A DNA stretch of 64,000 nucleotides. Source: Planctomycetales bacterium (GTDB lineage: Bacteria > Planctomycetota > Phycisphaerae > SM23-33). The number at the start of each line of letters is the position of its first letter. The first letter of the stretch is position 1. The notes beneath the pieces are model-generated. The model was not told the origin of the DNA. It saw only the letters and a list, made by a program, of their open reading frames with translations, and searched no databases. Made by a program: the position numbers and the translations under genes. Shown one piece after another: positions 10,710 to 19,121 of this stretch. The stretch lies in assembly GCA_030612725.1 (NCBI GenBank), contig JAUWNJ010000005.1, positions 79,845-143,844 of the forward strand, given 5' to 3'.

Positions 10710-10737
10710 ATAATAACACGGGCATCACATTAGTCAA
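10710..10737 (-). promoter_or_regulatory. Sigma70-type promoter of the YaaW operon
   Basis: On the minus strand: TTGACT (10737-10732), 16-nt spacer, TATTAT (10715-10710). It lies about 50 nt before ATG 10661 in A/T-rich DNA. Confidence 0.65.
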
Positions 10738-10807
10738 GTGACAAAATAAGTATTTTTGACTTTTTTTTAGACGGTGGGTGGCCGGGGGAAGGATTGTTGA
10801 TTGTGGG

Positions 10808-11010
10808 TGCGTAGCGGTCCGAAGGACCGACGGACAGTAGCCGGGGCGGTTAGCCCCCGGAAAATGCGACTGGTGGGAACCAGCCCCGAAGGGGCGGCGG
10901 AGAAAAACGAATGATTTTCCGACGCCCCTTCGGGGCTGAGTCTATCGGGTCGCCAATTACCGTGGGCTATCGCCCACGGCTACCATCCCAAGCCCCTTCG
11001 GGGCGGCCAG
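10808..11010. repeat. Cluster of short GC-rich hairpins
   Basis: At least six small stem-loops in 200 bp: GGTCC-GAA-GGACC (about 10815), CCGGGG..CCCCGG (about 10842), GCCCC-GAA-GGGGC (10883), GCCCC-TT-CGGGGC (10924 and 10992) and CCGTGGGC..GCCCACGG (10960-10979). The GCCCC..GGGGC stem appears three times in alternating orientation. There is no gene here. The gap 10662-11090 holds the YaaW promoter and this cluster only. Confidence 0.75.
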
Positions 11011-11090
11011 CGGTTGGTCGGAGCAGGGATTGTTGCTCGTTTGGCGTACGCGTATCCACGTGGCCGCAAACACCGCGGCCACGGCACCCG

Positions 11091-11384
11091 CTATCGTAGC
11101 AGACCCAGACGAGTCACAAGCCAAGTCAGTGGCAGCACCACGGTGAAGAACAACAAGATGAACCCGCCGCCAAGGAAAAACTTGTCCAATCGGCTAGGAG
11201 CCTGCGGGCGGCGGAGCGCGATTATGAAAACGCCGACCCAGTACCCGAACATGGCAAAGACGACCAATCTGGCAATAAACCCGCCGTCAAGAATCAGCGA
11301 AGCAAAGAAAACAGCGATCACCTGTGCGGCGATGTTCAGCTTGATCGGTCCCCAGTATTGCGGCGACAGGCTTCGCATGAGCAT
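11091..11384 (-). CDS. Small integral membrane protein
   Basis: 97 aa with about three hydrophobic helices: 'LNIAAQVIAVFFASLILDG', 'FIARLVVFAMFGYWVGVFIIAL' and 'FFLGGGFILLFFTVVLPLTW'. Short basic loops ('RRPQAPSRLDK') separate the second and third. The family is not recognised. ATG 11384 was chosen because further upstream the frame runs through a repeat hairpin; the ribosome binding site is weak. It is isolated between repeat clusters. Confidence 0.5.
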   Translation of the reverse strand: MLMRSLSPQYWGPIKLNIAAQVIAVFFASLILDGGFIARLVVFAMFGYWVGVFIIALRRPQAPSRLDKFFLGGGFILLFFTVVLPLTWLVTRLGLLR

Positions 11385-11471
11385 ATTGTACCGGAAGAAA
11401 CACACAAAGTGAATCAAGTTGTCGGCCTTCGTATTCAACGGCGGGTGGCCGGGGCAATGATTGTTGATGGT

Positions 11472-11610
11472 GGGTGGCACCTTCAACCGTAGTGAAACGT
11501 AGGAAAGTGGGTGCTTGCTGCGGAAACAAATAACGTCTTCAGGAAGCACAATTGGCCGGTATCAGGACACCCACAAGTTTCCGCTCCGCTCCAACTTGAA
11601 GGTGCCACCC
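11472..11610. repeat. GGTGGCAC-family long hairpin, copy 1
   Basis: Perfect 15-nt arms GGGTGGCACCTTCAA (11472-11486) and TTGAAGGTGCCACCC (11596-11610), with further partial pairing inside (GAAAGTGGGTG against CACCCAC..TTTC). Copies with different inner sequence lie at 39805-39879 and 42300-42376. Confidence 0.8.
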
Positions 11611-11657
11611 AACGTATGGGGCGGTCGTGAAAATTCCAAATTCCCCATACGGGGAAG

Positions 11658-11696
11658 CCCCCGGCATCGCGTAGCGATACTACGTATTGCCGGGGG
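11658..11696. repeat. CCCCCGGCA hairpin
   Basis: Nine-base arms CCCCCGGCA (11658-11666) and TGCCGGGGG (11688-11696), preceded by CCCC-ATA-CGGGG. It is part of the repeat field 11385-12372, which contains no convincing gene. Confidence 0.65.
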
Positions 11697-11720
11697 ATAT
11701 GTGTGCTCCCGCGTTTCAAC

Positions 11721-11794
11721 ATTATCCCCCCGCATTGACATTATCCCCCCGCATTGACATTATCCCCCCGCATTGACATTATCCCCCCGCATTG
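11721..11794. repeat. 19-bp tandem repeat, 3.9 copies
   Basis: Unit ATTATCCCCCCGCATTGAC repeated head to tail without variation at 11721, 11740, 11759 and 11778. The last copy breaks off into CGGGGGGC, which can pair with the CCCCCCG of any unit. There are no spacers, so it is not a CRISPR array. Confidence 0.9.
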
Positions 11795-11820
11795 CGGGGG
11801 GCTTATGAAAAAATCCATGT

Positions 11821-12366
11821 GTTGACGTTTGCGCGCGCAAACGCGAACGTAAAAATCGGGGTAACGAAAAATTCCAAAAAAACTTTTCCCAAGGCCACCA
11901 AGGACTTATGGCGTCGCTATCCGTTTTGTGTTCGCGTTTGCGCGCGCAAACGCGAACGGAAAAGTTAATGTAGAGGACAGATAGGGACTTGGGACTAGGG
12001 ACTTGGGACTAGGAAAAAAGAAACAGATGAACCAATCAACCAATCAACCAGTCAACGGATTAACCGGAATACCGGAATACCGAGGAATCCGCAATGGTGC
12101 TCTGGGCCGTTTAGGCAAGATAGGCAATGGCGGATTTTTTAAAATGGGCGAAAAAATGACCTCAAAATACGCAAAACCATGCACGCCAAGGAGTTATGGA
12201 TTTTGCAATTTTTCCCAATCGTTCCCAATTGTTCCGAATCGTTCCCAATCGTTCCCATTTGTTCCCAATCGTTCCGAATCGTTCCGAATTGTTCCGTTTC
12301 GTTCCGTTTCGTTCCGTTTCGTTCCGGTTCGATTCCGGTTCGATTCCGGTTCGATTCCGGTTCGGC
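11821..12366. repeat. Composite repeat element, copy A
   Basis: In order: a 28-nt near-palindrome (11821-11848), an 81-nt spacer, a perfect 28-nt palindrome (11930-11957), a short variable block of GGGACTTGGGACTA repeats, a conserved block (about 12022-12210; words CCAATCAACCAATCAACC, GGAATACCGGAATACCG, GGCAAGATAGGCAATGG), and an array of about 10-bp GTTCC(C/G)AAT(C/T) units (12211-12366). The array ends 7 nt short of the stop of the HIT gene. Copy B (53585-54122) has the same order in reverse orientation. By eye the 81-nt spacer differs at about four positions. In both copies one strand stays open for about 120 codons from an ATG (12027 here), but whether this is translated is unknown. Confidence 0.9.
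11930..11957. repeat. Perfect 28-bp palindrome in copy A
   Basis: Half-site GTTCGCGTTTGCGC followed by its exact reverse complement. It is identical to 53986-54013 in copy B. Confidence 0.95.
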
Positions 12367-12372
12367 CCGCCG

Positions 12373-12792
12373 CTACTTGAGGTGTTTGCGAATGTCTTCG
12401 GCAAGTTGCTCGATCCGGCCTGGGGGGTACGAACCTGCGGGCCAGTTGAAGCCGAACTCGTCGTCGGGATTACGCGGGATAACGTGGAAATGAACATGCG
12501 GCACAACCTGATGAGCAACAGAACCATTGTTCTGAAGGATGTTGAATCCCTCGCATCCGACGGCGGCCTGCACGGCCCGACCCAGGGCGGGAAGGTGCTT
12601 CAACACGTCGGCTGCGACGTCGGCAGGCATCTGATCGACAGTAACGTAATGTTCCCTGGGGATCAGCAGTGCGTGGCCTGGGGCCAACGGGCCTATGTCG
12701 AGGAAGGCGATGGCGGAATCGTCTTCGAGCAGTTTGGTGCAGGGGATTTCGCCGGCAGCGATTTTGCAGAAGATGCAGTCCGAATCCTTCAT
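12373..12792 (-). CDS. HIT-family nucleotide hydrolase/transferase
   Basis: A 139-aa protein of the HINT/HIT branch, which hydrolyses nucleoside phosphoramidates or dinucleotides. The histidine triad appears as H-V-H-F-H-V-I (about residues 99-105), with the upstream histidine in 'VAHQVVPH'. CIFC (C6, C9) suggests the zinc-binding HinT type. ATG 12792 follows GGGAGG. It lies 27 nt downstream of rplQ on the same strand and may be the last gene of the ribosomal cluster. Seven bases past its stop begins the tandem array of composite repeat A. Confidence 0.9.
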   Translation of the reverse strand: MKDSDCIFCKIAAGEIPCTKLLEDDSAIAFLDIGPLAPGHALLIPREHYVTVDQMPADVAADVLKHLPALGRAVQAAVGCEGFNILQNNGSVAHQVVPHVHFHVIPRNPDDEFGFNWPAGSYPPGRIEQLAEDIRKHLK

Positions 12793-12819
12793 GGCGTTTC
12801 CTCCCGAAAATCCGAGGAT

Positions 12820-13266
12820 CTACTTCTTCTTTTTCTTTTTGGATTTTTTCTCGTCGGTGTCCGATGTGTCTCCGACGAGTTGCATCAGTACCTGCTTTCC
12901 GGCATCTCCGATGCGTCGTTCGGGCAGGCGGATGATTCGAGTGTATCCGCCGGGGCGGTCGATGTATCGCGGCGCTACTTCGTCGAAGAGCCTGCTGACG
13001 ATTCCCTGGCCTGTGAGTTCGCCGGGGTTGTCTTTGCTGGCTATCGCCCGATCGCCGAGGAGAGCAATGACTCGTCGGCGTGCGTGAAGCGTGCCTTCGC
13101 GTGCGGTGGTAATGAGTTTCTCGATGAAGGGTCGCAGTTCCTTGGCCTTGGCCGGCGTGGTTCTAATCGCGCCGTGCTCGATAAGGGACGCAGCGAGGTT
13201 CCGTCGCATGGCTTTGCGATGGGACGTCGAACGGGACAATTGTTTTCCTGCAATACGGTGACGCAT
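12820..13266 (-). CDS. rplQ: 50S ribosomal protein L17
   Basis: Large-subunit protein near the exit tunnel. The N-terminus 'MRHRIAGKQLSRSTSHRKAM' is diagnostic. At 148 aa it is longer than E. coli L17 (about 127 aa), with a C-terminal tail ending in a run of lysines (DEKKSKKKKKK). It follows rpoA as in the usual alpha operon, with AAAGG upstream of ATG 13266. Confidence 0.97.
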   Translation of the reverse strand: MRHRIAGKQLSRSTSHRKAMRRNLAASLIEHGAIRTTPAKAKELRPFIEKLITTAREGTLHARRRVIALLGDRAIASKDNPGELTGQGIVSRLFDEVAPRYIDRPGGYTRIIRLPERRIGDAGKQVLMQLVGDTSDTDEKKSKKKKKK

Positions 13267-13305
13267 GATTGTTACCTTTGTTTTCTACCGGATTTCACAA
13301 TGAAT

Positions 13306-14328
13306 TTACTCGGCGGATTCAGTTTCGGCCTTTTCGGGAACGGGCGCTTCGACATTCATACCGAGCGTCAATTTCATATCCGCGAGTTTTCGCTTCACTT
13401 CGCGGAGGGAGGTTTTACCGAAGGATCGCACCTTCAACAGCTCGGCTTCGGTTTTGGTCGCCAGGTCCATGACTGTATGTATTTTCGCGGCATCGAGGCA
13501 ATTATTCGACCGGACGGACAATTCGAGTTCGTGGATTGTCATGTTAAGTTTCTTTTGCAGTTCGGCGTCGAGTTCCGCCTCGGCCGCGGTCGTTCCGGTA
13601 TCGATGATTGTCTCGCCGACCTCGAAATACTGCACGAACGGGTTGAGGTGTTTCCGCATGATTTTAGCGGCCTCGACCATCGCCATCTCGGGCGTAACGG
13701 TTCCGTTTGTCCAGATTTCCATGATCAGGCGGTCGTAGTTTGTCCGCTGTCCGACACGGGTGTCTTCGGTCGAATAACGCACCCTCGTAACCGGCGAGAA
13801 GGCGGCATCGACGTTGATAATCCCGATTTCCTGGTCGGTATCGGGGTCGATCAGTTCTTCTGCCGGTACGAATCCGCGTCCGCTCCGAACGACCATTTCC
13901 ATGTCGAACTCGACGTTGTCGGTCAGGGTCGCCAGCACGAGATCGGGATTGATGATCTCGATGGACGGATCGGCTTCAATCATCCCTGCGGTGATGGGTT
14001 CTGCTACAGCGCCGTGCACCGTCATGACCTTCGGTTCGGGAGAATGGGATTTGACAATCAGACTCTTTACGTTGAGTATGATGTCGGTGGTATCCTCCAT
14101 TACGCCTTTTATCGAGGAAAATTCGTGCTCTACGCCGGCAATTTTAACGCTGACAACCGCCGCTCCTTCAAGCGAAGAGAGCAGTATTCTCCGGAGGGAG
14201 TTCCCCACAGTCGTACCGAAACCCCTTTCAAACGGTTCAATGACGAACCGTCCGTAGGTGGGTGTAGAAACGTCCTGATCCGGAACAACGCGTGTCGGTA
14301 ATTCCAAGCCTCGCCATCTTGCTCGCAT
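13306..14328 (-). CDS. rpoA: RNA polymerase alpha subunit
   Basis: A 340-aa subunit that dimerises to nucleate RNA polymerase assembly and contacts UP elements and activators through its C-terminal domain. The N-terminal domain has 'GFGTTVGNSLRRILLSSLEG'. The C-terminal domain has 'NNCLDAAKIHTVMDLA' and 'LLKVRSFGKTSLREVKRKL'. ATG 14328 is preceded by GCGGAG; a TTG six codons upstream is possible but weaker. It sits between rpsD and rplQ as usual. Confidence 0.97.
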   Translation of the reverse strand: MRARWRGLELPTRVVPDQDVSTPTYGRFVIEPFERGFGTTVGNSLRRILLSSLEGAAVVSVKIAGVEHEFSSIKGVMEDTTDIILNVKSLIVKSHSPEPKVMTVHGAVAEPITAGMIEADPSIEIINPDLVLATLTDNVEFDMEMVVRSGRGFVPAEELIDPDTDQEIGIINVDAAFSPVTRVRYSTEDTRVGQRTNYDRLIMEIWTNGTVTPEMAMVEAAKIMRKHLNPFVQYFEVGETIIDTGTTAAEAELDAELQKKLNMTIHELELSVRSNNCLDAAKIHTVMDLATKTEAELLKVRSFGKTSLREVKRKLADMKLTLGMNVEAPVPEKAETESAE

Positions 14329-14386
14329 CGACTTTAGTCTCCGCAATAATTAGTTCAAAAGTTCGACCGGTTCAACGCCGGTATGG

Positions 14387-15019
14387 TTATTTGCTGCACA
14401 ACTCGACTATAAGGTTCTCTTCCACCGGGATTGTTACGTCATCCCGACTTGGCATCGCCAGAACAAGCCCTTCGAGTTTGGTTATATCCAGGCTGAGCCA
14501 GTTCTGCACATGCGGCTCGCCGAGTTCTTCCATTTGCTGCTTGATCAGGTTCTTCGATTTGTCTGACGGTTTTACGGTGATTTTGTTCCCGACTTTTACA
14601 AGTGCGGACGGGACGTTCACCTTTCGACCGTTGACGTACACATGCCCGTGTGAGACGGCCTGTCTTGCCGCTGCACGTGAGGGCGCAAAGCCCAGTTTAT
14701 AGATGACATTATCGAGTCGGCGTTCGAGCAGGCCCAGCAGGGCAGCGCCCGTGTTGGTTTTCTGCCTTTCGGCCATGCTGAAATACCGCATGAACTGACG
14801 CTCGAAGATGCCGTAGTACCGTTTGACTTTCTGCTTTTCACGCAGTCTTATGCCGTACTCGCTGCTTCGTCTGCGACGCCAACTGTGCATACCCGGCGGG
14901 TTGTTGCGCCATTGTCGCTCGAGCGGGCACTTGGCGGTTTCGCACCGCGCGCCCTTAAGCATCAGTTTGACGCCTTCGCGCCGGCAAAGCCTGCATGATG
15001 GTCCTGTATAACGCCCCAT
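14387..15019 (-). CDS. rpsD: 30S ribosomal protein S4
   Basis: A primary 16S-binding protein that also shapes the mRNA entry site. 210 aa, starting 'MGRYTGPSCRLCRREGVKL'. The four cysteines C9, C12, C26 and C31 (CRLC ... CETAKC) indicate the zinc-binding form. The S4 RNA-binding domain follows ('LLERRLDNVIYKLGFAPSRA'). AAGGAG lies 12 nt before the start. It is in the alpha operon between rpsK and rpoA. Confidence 0.97.
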   Translation of the reverse strand: MGRYTGPSCRLCRREGVKLMLKGARCETAKCPLERQWRNNPPGMHSWRRRRSSEYGIRLREKQKVKRYYGIFERQFMRYFSMAERQKTNTGAALLGLLERRLDNVIYKLGFAPSRAAARQAVSHGHVYVNGRKVNVPSALVKVGNKITVKPSDKSKNLIKQQMEELGEPHVQNWLSLDITKLEGLVLAMPSRDDVTIPVEENLIVELCSK

Positions 15020-15150
15020 CGTTTGTATTTCACTCCTTCTATTTCTGAAACGACAACTTCACTTCAGACCGCGAGGCCTTCGGCGGATTGCCACCGTCAA
15101 TATTAAAATCCTTCTGTTACTGAAACGTATCGCATCTCTGTTCTTATTGG

Positions 15151-15528
15151 TTATACTCTTCGTCTTTTTCTGGGTCGGCAACCGTTGTGCGGGATAGGGG
15201 TAACATCTTCTATTGTCGTAATTTTCAATCCTGCGCCCTGCAATGCTGTAACAGCGCCTTCGCGTCCGGAACCTGGTCCTTTGATCTGCACTTCGACTTC
15301 CGTTACTCCCATTTTCTTGGCACGGTAAGCGGCGTTTTCTGCTGCTCGCTGGGCGGCAAACGGCGTGCTCTTACGAGCGCCTTTGAATCCGACGTTCCCG
15401 GCGGAGCATGAACAAAGCACATCGCCGTTCTGATCGGTAATCGTTACAATCGTATTGTTGAACGTCGCCCTGACATGCACGATCGCCCGAGCGCCGACTC
15501 GTTTCGCCTTTTTCCGAACAGCGGACAT
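15151..15528 (-). CDS. rpsK: 30S ribosomal protein S11
   Basis: A platform protein next to the 3' end of 16S rRNA. 125 aa with '[20 protein letters not shown]' and the C-terminal '[16 protein letters not shown]' typical of S11. Its ribosome binding site (AAGGAGATGAG) lies inside the last codons of rpsM, whose TAA touches its ATG. Confidence 0.98.
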   Translation of the reverse strand: MSAVRKKAKRVGARAIVHVRATFNNTIVTITDQNGDVLCSCSAGNVGFKGARKSTPFAAQRAAENAAYRAKKMGVTEVEVQIKGPGSGREGAVTALQGAGLKITTIEDVTPIPHNGCRPRKRRRV

Positions 15529-15912
15529 TTATCTCATCTCCTTGACGGATTTCTTTCCAGCAACGGTCTTTTTAGGTCCCTTGCGTGTCCGGGCGTTTGT
15601 CTTGGTTCTCTGACCACGCACCGGAAGACCCCGGCGATGGCGTAGCCCGCGATAACAGCGAATGTCGCGCAGGCGAGCGATATGCTGCTGGACCTGGCGG
15701 CGAAGCTGGCCTTCAACGACGAAATCGCTCTCCAGCACCGACGCTATGGCGCTGAGTTGCTGCTCGGTCAACTCGCTCGCTTTGACTTCAGGGTCGAGGT
15801 CCGCCTTACGGCAGATTTCCATCGCCCGTGTAGGCCCGACACCAAAAATGTACCGTAGCGCAATTCTGGTGGGCTTGTCGTTAGGAATGTCTATACCAAC
15901 AATTCGCGGCAT
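15529..15912 (-). CDS. rpsM: 30S ribosomal protein S13
   Basis: A head protein contacting the P-site tRNA and 50S bridges. 127 aa with 'MPRIVGIDIPNDKPTRIALR', then 'RDIRCYRGLRHRRGLPVRGQ' and a basic tail. It immediately precedes rpsK and follows rpmJ. Confidence 0.98.
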   Translation of the reverse strand: MPRIVGIDIPNDKPTRIALRYIFGVGPTRAMEICRKADLDPEVKASELTEQQLSAIASVLESDFVVEGQLRRQVQQHIARLRDIRCYRGLRHRRGLPVRGQRTKTNARTRKGPKKTVAGKKSVKEMR

Positions 15913-15925
15913 TATTTACGCCCTC

Positions 15926-16039
15926 TTATCCTTGCTTTTGTTTGTGCTTCGGATTGGTGCAGATTACACGCACCACACCCTTACGCCGGACTATCCGGCA
16001 GTGTTCGCAACGACGCTTTACTGAACTTCTGACTTTCAT
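15926..16039 (-). CDS. rpmJ: 50S ribosomal protein L36
   Basis: A 37-aa zinc-ribbon protein. It reads [14 protein letters not shown], then a basic stretch, [13 protein letters not shown] and stop. The Cys-x2-Cys ... Cys ... His set is complete, the zinc-binding form. infA, often found between map and rpmJ, is absent from the 48-nt gap upstream. Confidence 0.95.
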   Translation of the reverse strand: MKVRSSVKRRCEHCRIVRRKGVVRVICTNPKHKQKQG

Positions 16040-16087
16040 GATTTCACCAAACTAAAAAACTTTCCGCCACTTCAGGCCTATTCTGTT

Positions 16088-16861
16088 TCAACTTCCGTCG
16101 GTCAATATCCGCACTCCGTCGGCGGTTACCGCCACGGTGTGCTCAAAATGGGCCGATGGCTTTGAGTCTTTCGTAACGACCGTCCACCCGTCCTTTTCGA
16201 CGAGGACTTCCGGCCTGCCCATGGCCACCATCGGTTCGATCGCGATGACCAGTCCTTCTTCCAGCAGGATGTCCCGGTTCAGCAGGTCCCGGCTGACGAA
16301 ATTAGGGACCTTTGGATCCTCGTGCATTTCGCGTCCGATCCCGTGCCCGACAAACTCCCGCACGACGGAAAAGCCTTCGCTCTCAACATATTTCTGCATT
16401 TCGCGGGCAACTTGAGACCATCGCCCGCCAACCGTTGCGGACTCGATAGCTATTTGCAGCGCCCGCTGCGTAACCGACACAAGGCGATCTGTGTCCTGAT
16501 CAACCTCGCCGGCAATAAACGTTTTTGCCGCATCGCCACAATACCCGCCAAGCCGACAACCATAGTCAACACTGACTATATCGCCGTTGCTAATTACCCG
16601 CTTCGACGGTATTCCGTGAACTACCTGCTCGTTAATCGACACACAGACGGTTCCGGGAAACGGTCCACCTCTGCCCGGAACGCCTTTGAAAAGTCCATCA
16701 GCGCCCAGTTCCCGTGTCAGACGCTCTGCTTCAGCGTCCAGATCGCCCGTCGTTACGCCTGGGGCGACCATTTTGCCCAAGCGAGAGAGAACCTGATGAA
16801 CGACGTTTCCTGCCTGCCGCATCAGTTCAATCTCACGTGAAGATTTCAGTTTGACCGCCAC
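16088..16861 (-). CDS. map: Methionine aminopeptidase, type I
   Basis: Removes initiator methionine from nascent proteins. 257 aa with the pita-bread fold and its five metal ligands visible: Asp in 'IVSVDYG', Asp in 'GDAAKTF', His in 'GHGIGREMHE', Glu in 'IAIEPM' and Glu in 'FEHTVAVT'. The start GTG 16861 follows AAAGGAAAAG; upstream frame overlaps adk. Its place between adk and rpmJ is standard for the spc-alpha junction. Confidence 0.95.
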   Translation of the reverse strand: MAVKLKSSREIELMRQAGNVVHQVLSRLGKMVAPGVTTGDLDAEAERLTRELGADGLFKGVPGRGGPFPGTVCVSINEQVVHGIPSKRVISNGDIVSVDYGCRLGGYCGDAAKTFIAGEVDQDTDRLVSVTQRALQIAIESATVGGRWSQVAREMQKYVESEGFSVVREFVGHGIGREMHEDPKVPNFVSRDLLNRDILLEEGLVIAIEPMVAMGRPEVLVEKDGWTVVTKDSKPSAHFEHTVAVTADGVRILTDGS

Positions 16862-16877
16862 GAATAATACTTTTCCT

Positions 16878-17525
16878 TTACGATGCCAGGGCTTCTGCTG
16901 CCTGTTGGGCAACTTCTTCCAACGGCGCCCCGCCGTCAAGTCTTATCATTTTCCGCCCATCGGCGGCGTAATATTCAATCACCGGTTCGGTCTGCTTGCG
17001 ATAAGCCGCCAATCGCTGACGAACCACTTCTTCGGTATCGTCTTCGCGCTGAACCAATTCGGCCCCGCAGGCGTCGCAAATGCCTTCTTTTACCGGCGGG
17101 ATGTTCTTTACATGATACACTCTTCCGCATTTCGGGCAACTCCGCCGACCTGTGATTCTATCAACCAGCAGCGATTCGTCAGCCTCAATAACTAAAACCG
17201 CTTCGAGCGGAAGACCCAATTGTTCCAACTGTTTATCCAGCGCCCCAGCCTGTGTGACAGTTCGCGGGAAGCCGTCCAGTAGCAGACCTTTGTCGGCATC
17301 CTGTTTTGCGATTGCCTTTGCCATAATTTCAACGACGATATCGTCGGGGACCAATTCGCCGGCGTCCATATAACTTTTCAATTTCTCGCCGAGTTCGCTT
17401 CCGTCGGCGCGTTCGGCGCGAAGGATGTCGCCGCTCGACAGATGTACCATGCCGAACTTCTCGACCAGGTATTTCGCCTGTGTTCCTTTACCTGCGCCCG
17501 GGGGTCCCATCAGAACGACTCTCAT
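16878..17525 (-). CDS. adk: Adenylate kinase
   Basis: Interconverts ATP, AMP and ADP in the cytoplasm. 215 aa with P-loop GPPGAGKGTQ (7-16) and 'LLDGFPRTVTQA'. The long LID carries a zinc site with CPKC and CDAC pairs. Its start overlaps the secY stop by one base, indicating coupled translation. Confidence 0.97.
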   Translation of the reverse strand: MRVVLMGPPGAGKGTQAKYLVEKFGMVHLSSGDILRAERADGSELGEKLKSYMDAGELVPDDIVVEIMAKAIAKQDADKGLLLDGFPRTVTQAGALDKQLEQLGLPLEAVLVIEADESLLVDRITGRRSCPKCGRVYHVKNIPPVKEGICDACGAELVQREDDTEEVVRQRLAAYRKQTEPVIEYYAADGRKMIRLDGGAPLEEVAQQAAEALAS

Positions 17526-19093
17526 TATCCTCGTGCCCCCTTGATTCGTCCGCCGCCGCTGAGGAATCCGCCGTAGTTACGCATAATAAGTTCGGCCTCG
17601 ATTCGCTGAACCATATCCAGCGCCACGGAGACCATAATCAGCAATCCCGTTCCGCCTAAGTACCCGGCAATGCTGAAGGGGATGTCCATACTGAACGCCA
17701 CAACTTGGGGGACAACTGCAATTACCGCAAGGAACGCGGCTCCGCAGTAGGTTATCCGCTCCATGACGCGTTCAAGGTAATCGGCGGTGCGCTTTCCGGG
17801 TCTAAGCCCCGGAATAAACGAACCGTAATCCCGCAACTGGTCGGACATATCCTTGGGACGAAACTGCACCGTCGTCCAGAAATAAGCGAAGAAGAATATC
17901 ATAGCGACATAAACCAGTTGATAGACGAGGTCGCTCATATTGAATGCCTGACCGAAGAATACCGCCACGCTGCTGCCAGGCCATCGTTGTGCAAACCATC
18001 GTGCCATGGCGTTGGGGAACATCATCAGCGAGGATGCGAAGATAATCGGCATGACGCCGCCGTGATTTACACGCAGGGGCAAATACTGCCTCTGTCCGCC
18101 ATACACCCGCCGGCCTCGAGTGTGCTTTGCCTGCTGGATCGGGATTCTTCGCTGCGCCTGGGTGATAAGGATGGAACCTGCCACGACGAATATGAAGGCT
18201 GCGATCAGGAAGGCTATCTTTACCAGGCCGATCTCACCCCCACCGGAACCGGTAACTTTCAGCGACGTCCGCGCCACCAGTTCGCGGACTGCCCAGGGCA
18301 TGCGAGCGACGATACCGGCCATGATTATCAGGCTGATACCATTACCGATACCGTATTCGTCTATCTGCTCGCCCAACCACATCAGGAAAACGGTCCCTGC
18401 CGTCAGGCCAAGAATCGCCATCAGGAAAACACTCGTCGAATCGGCGTACCGGGGATACAGGTTCGGACGCATTATGTACGACCATATAGCAATTGCCTGC
18501 ACGATGCACAGCCCGACCGTTGCGTAACGGGTGTATTCCTGTATCTTCTTTTGACCGGATTGCCCTTCCTTCTGGAGTTTTTCCAAGGCAGGGACAACCG
18601 TTACGAGAAGTTGGAAGATGATGGATGCCGAAATATACGGCATGATACCAAGTCCGAACAACGTGCATTTCTGGAGGTTTCCGCCGGTGAACATGGCGAA
18701 GTATTCCATCGCCTGACCTAGTGGTCCTTCGGCTTGACCTTCCATAAACTTACTGAGCATCCCTTGATCCAGACCGGGGAGGGGAATGTGAAAACCAATC
18801 CGATAGATGCACAGCAACGACAATGTAAAGGCTATTTTCTTCAGCAGGTCCGGGACTGAGAAGATGTTTTCCAGCACTCTTTTGATGGAGGTCTTCGCCA
18901 TGAAGACAAAATAGAATACCGCCATTACAGCAATCGCGGCAAATACATGGGTCATCGGTGTGGTCAGAGCGTCAGCGCTGTAAGATGTGGCTGTCAGCGC
19001 ACCATAAACGCCCTTTCCGCCTTCAGCCAGAAAGTACGCAGCCGCCAGAGCGGCAACGAGACCAAGAATCAATCTGAATGTTCTATAAGCCAT
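17525..19093 (-). CDS. secY: SecY translocon subunit with N-terminal extension
   Basis: The channel-forming subunit of the inner-membrane SecYEG translocon. 522 aa, against about 440 in most bacteria. The canonical protein begins near residue 66 ('MAKTSIKRVLENIFSVPDLL'). In front are two extra hydrophobic helices ('LILGLVAALAAAYFLAEGG' and 'VFAAIAVMAVFYFVFMA'). The core has 'YRIGFHIPLPGLDQ' and the loop '..GQSGQKKIQEYTRYAT'. No strong ribosome binding site precedes either ATG 19093 or the inner ATG near 18898, so the extension depends on the start choice. Confidence 0.95.
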   Translation of the reverse strand: MAYRTFRLILGLVAALAAAYFLAEGGKGVYGALTATSYSADALTTPMTHVFAAIAVMAVFYFVFMAKTSIKRVLENIFSVPDLLKKIAFTLSLLCIYRIGFHIPLPGLDQGMLSKFMEGQAEGPLGQAMEYFAMFTGGNLQKCTLFGLGIMPYISASIIFQLLVTVVPALEKLQKEGQSGQKKIQEYTRYATVGLCIVQAIAIWSYIMRPNLYPRYADSTSVFLMAILGLTAGTVFLMWLGEQIDEYGIGNGISLIIMAGIVARMPWAVRELVARTSLKVTGSGGGEIGLVKIAFLIAAFIFVVAGSILITQAQRRIPIQQAKHTRGRRVYGGQRQYLPLRVNHGGVMPIIFASSLMMFPNAMARWFAQRWPGSSVAVFFGQAFNMSDLVYQLVYVAMIFFFAYFWTTVQFRPKDMSDQLRDYGSFIPGLRPGKRTADYLERVMERITYCGAAFLAVIAVVPQVVAFSMDIPFSIAGYLGGTGLLIMVSVALDMVQRIEAELIMRNYGGFLSGGGRIKGARG

Positions 19094-19121
19094 TGTTGTT
19101 ACAAACTCGTGAATTTACATT

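Noticed and set aside
11721..11794. CRISPR-like array
   Set aside because: The 19-bp units are head-to-tail without spacers.
11821..12366. Insertion sequence
   Set aside because: No transposase frame and no flanking target duplication could be seen; kept as a repeat element.
12196..14301. Long plus-strand open frame of about 700 codons
   Set aside because: It is antisense to the HIT gene, rplQ and rpoA, and begins inside the tandem array of composite repeat A.
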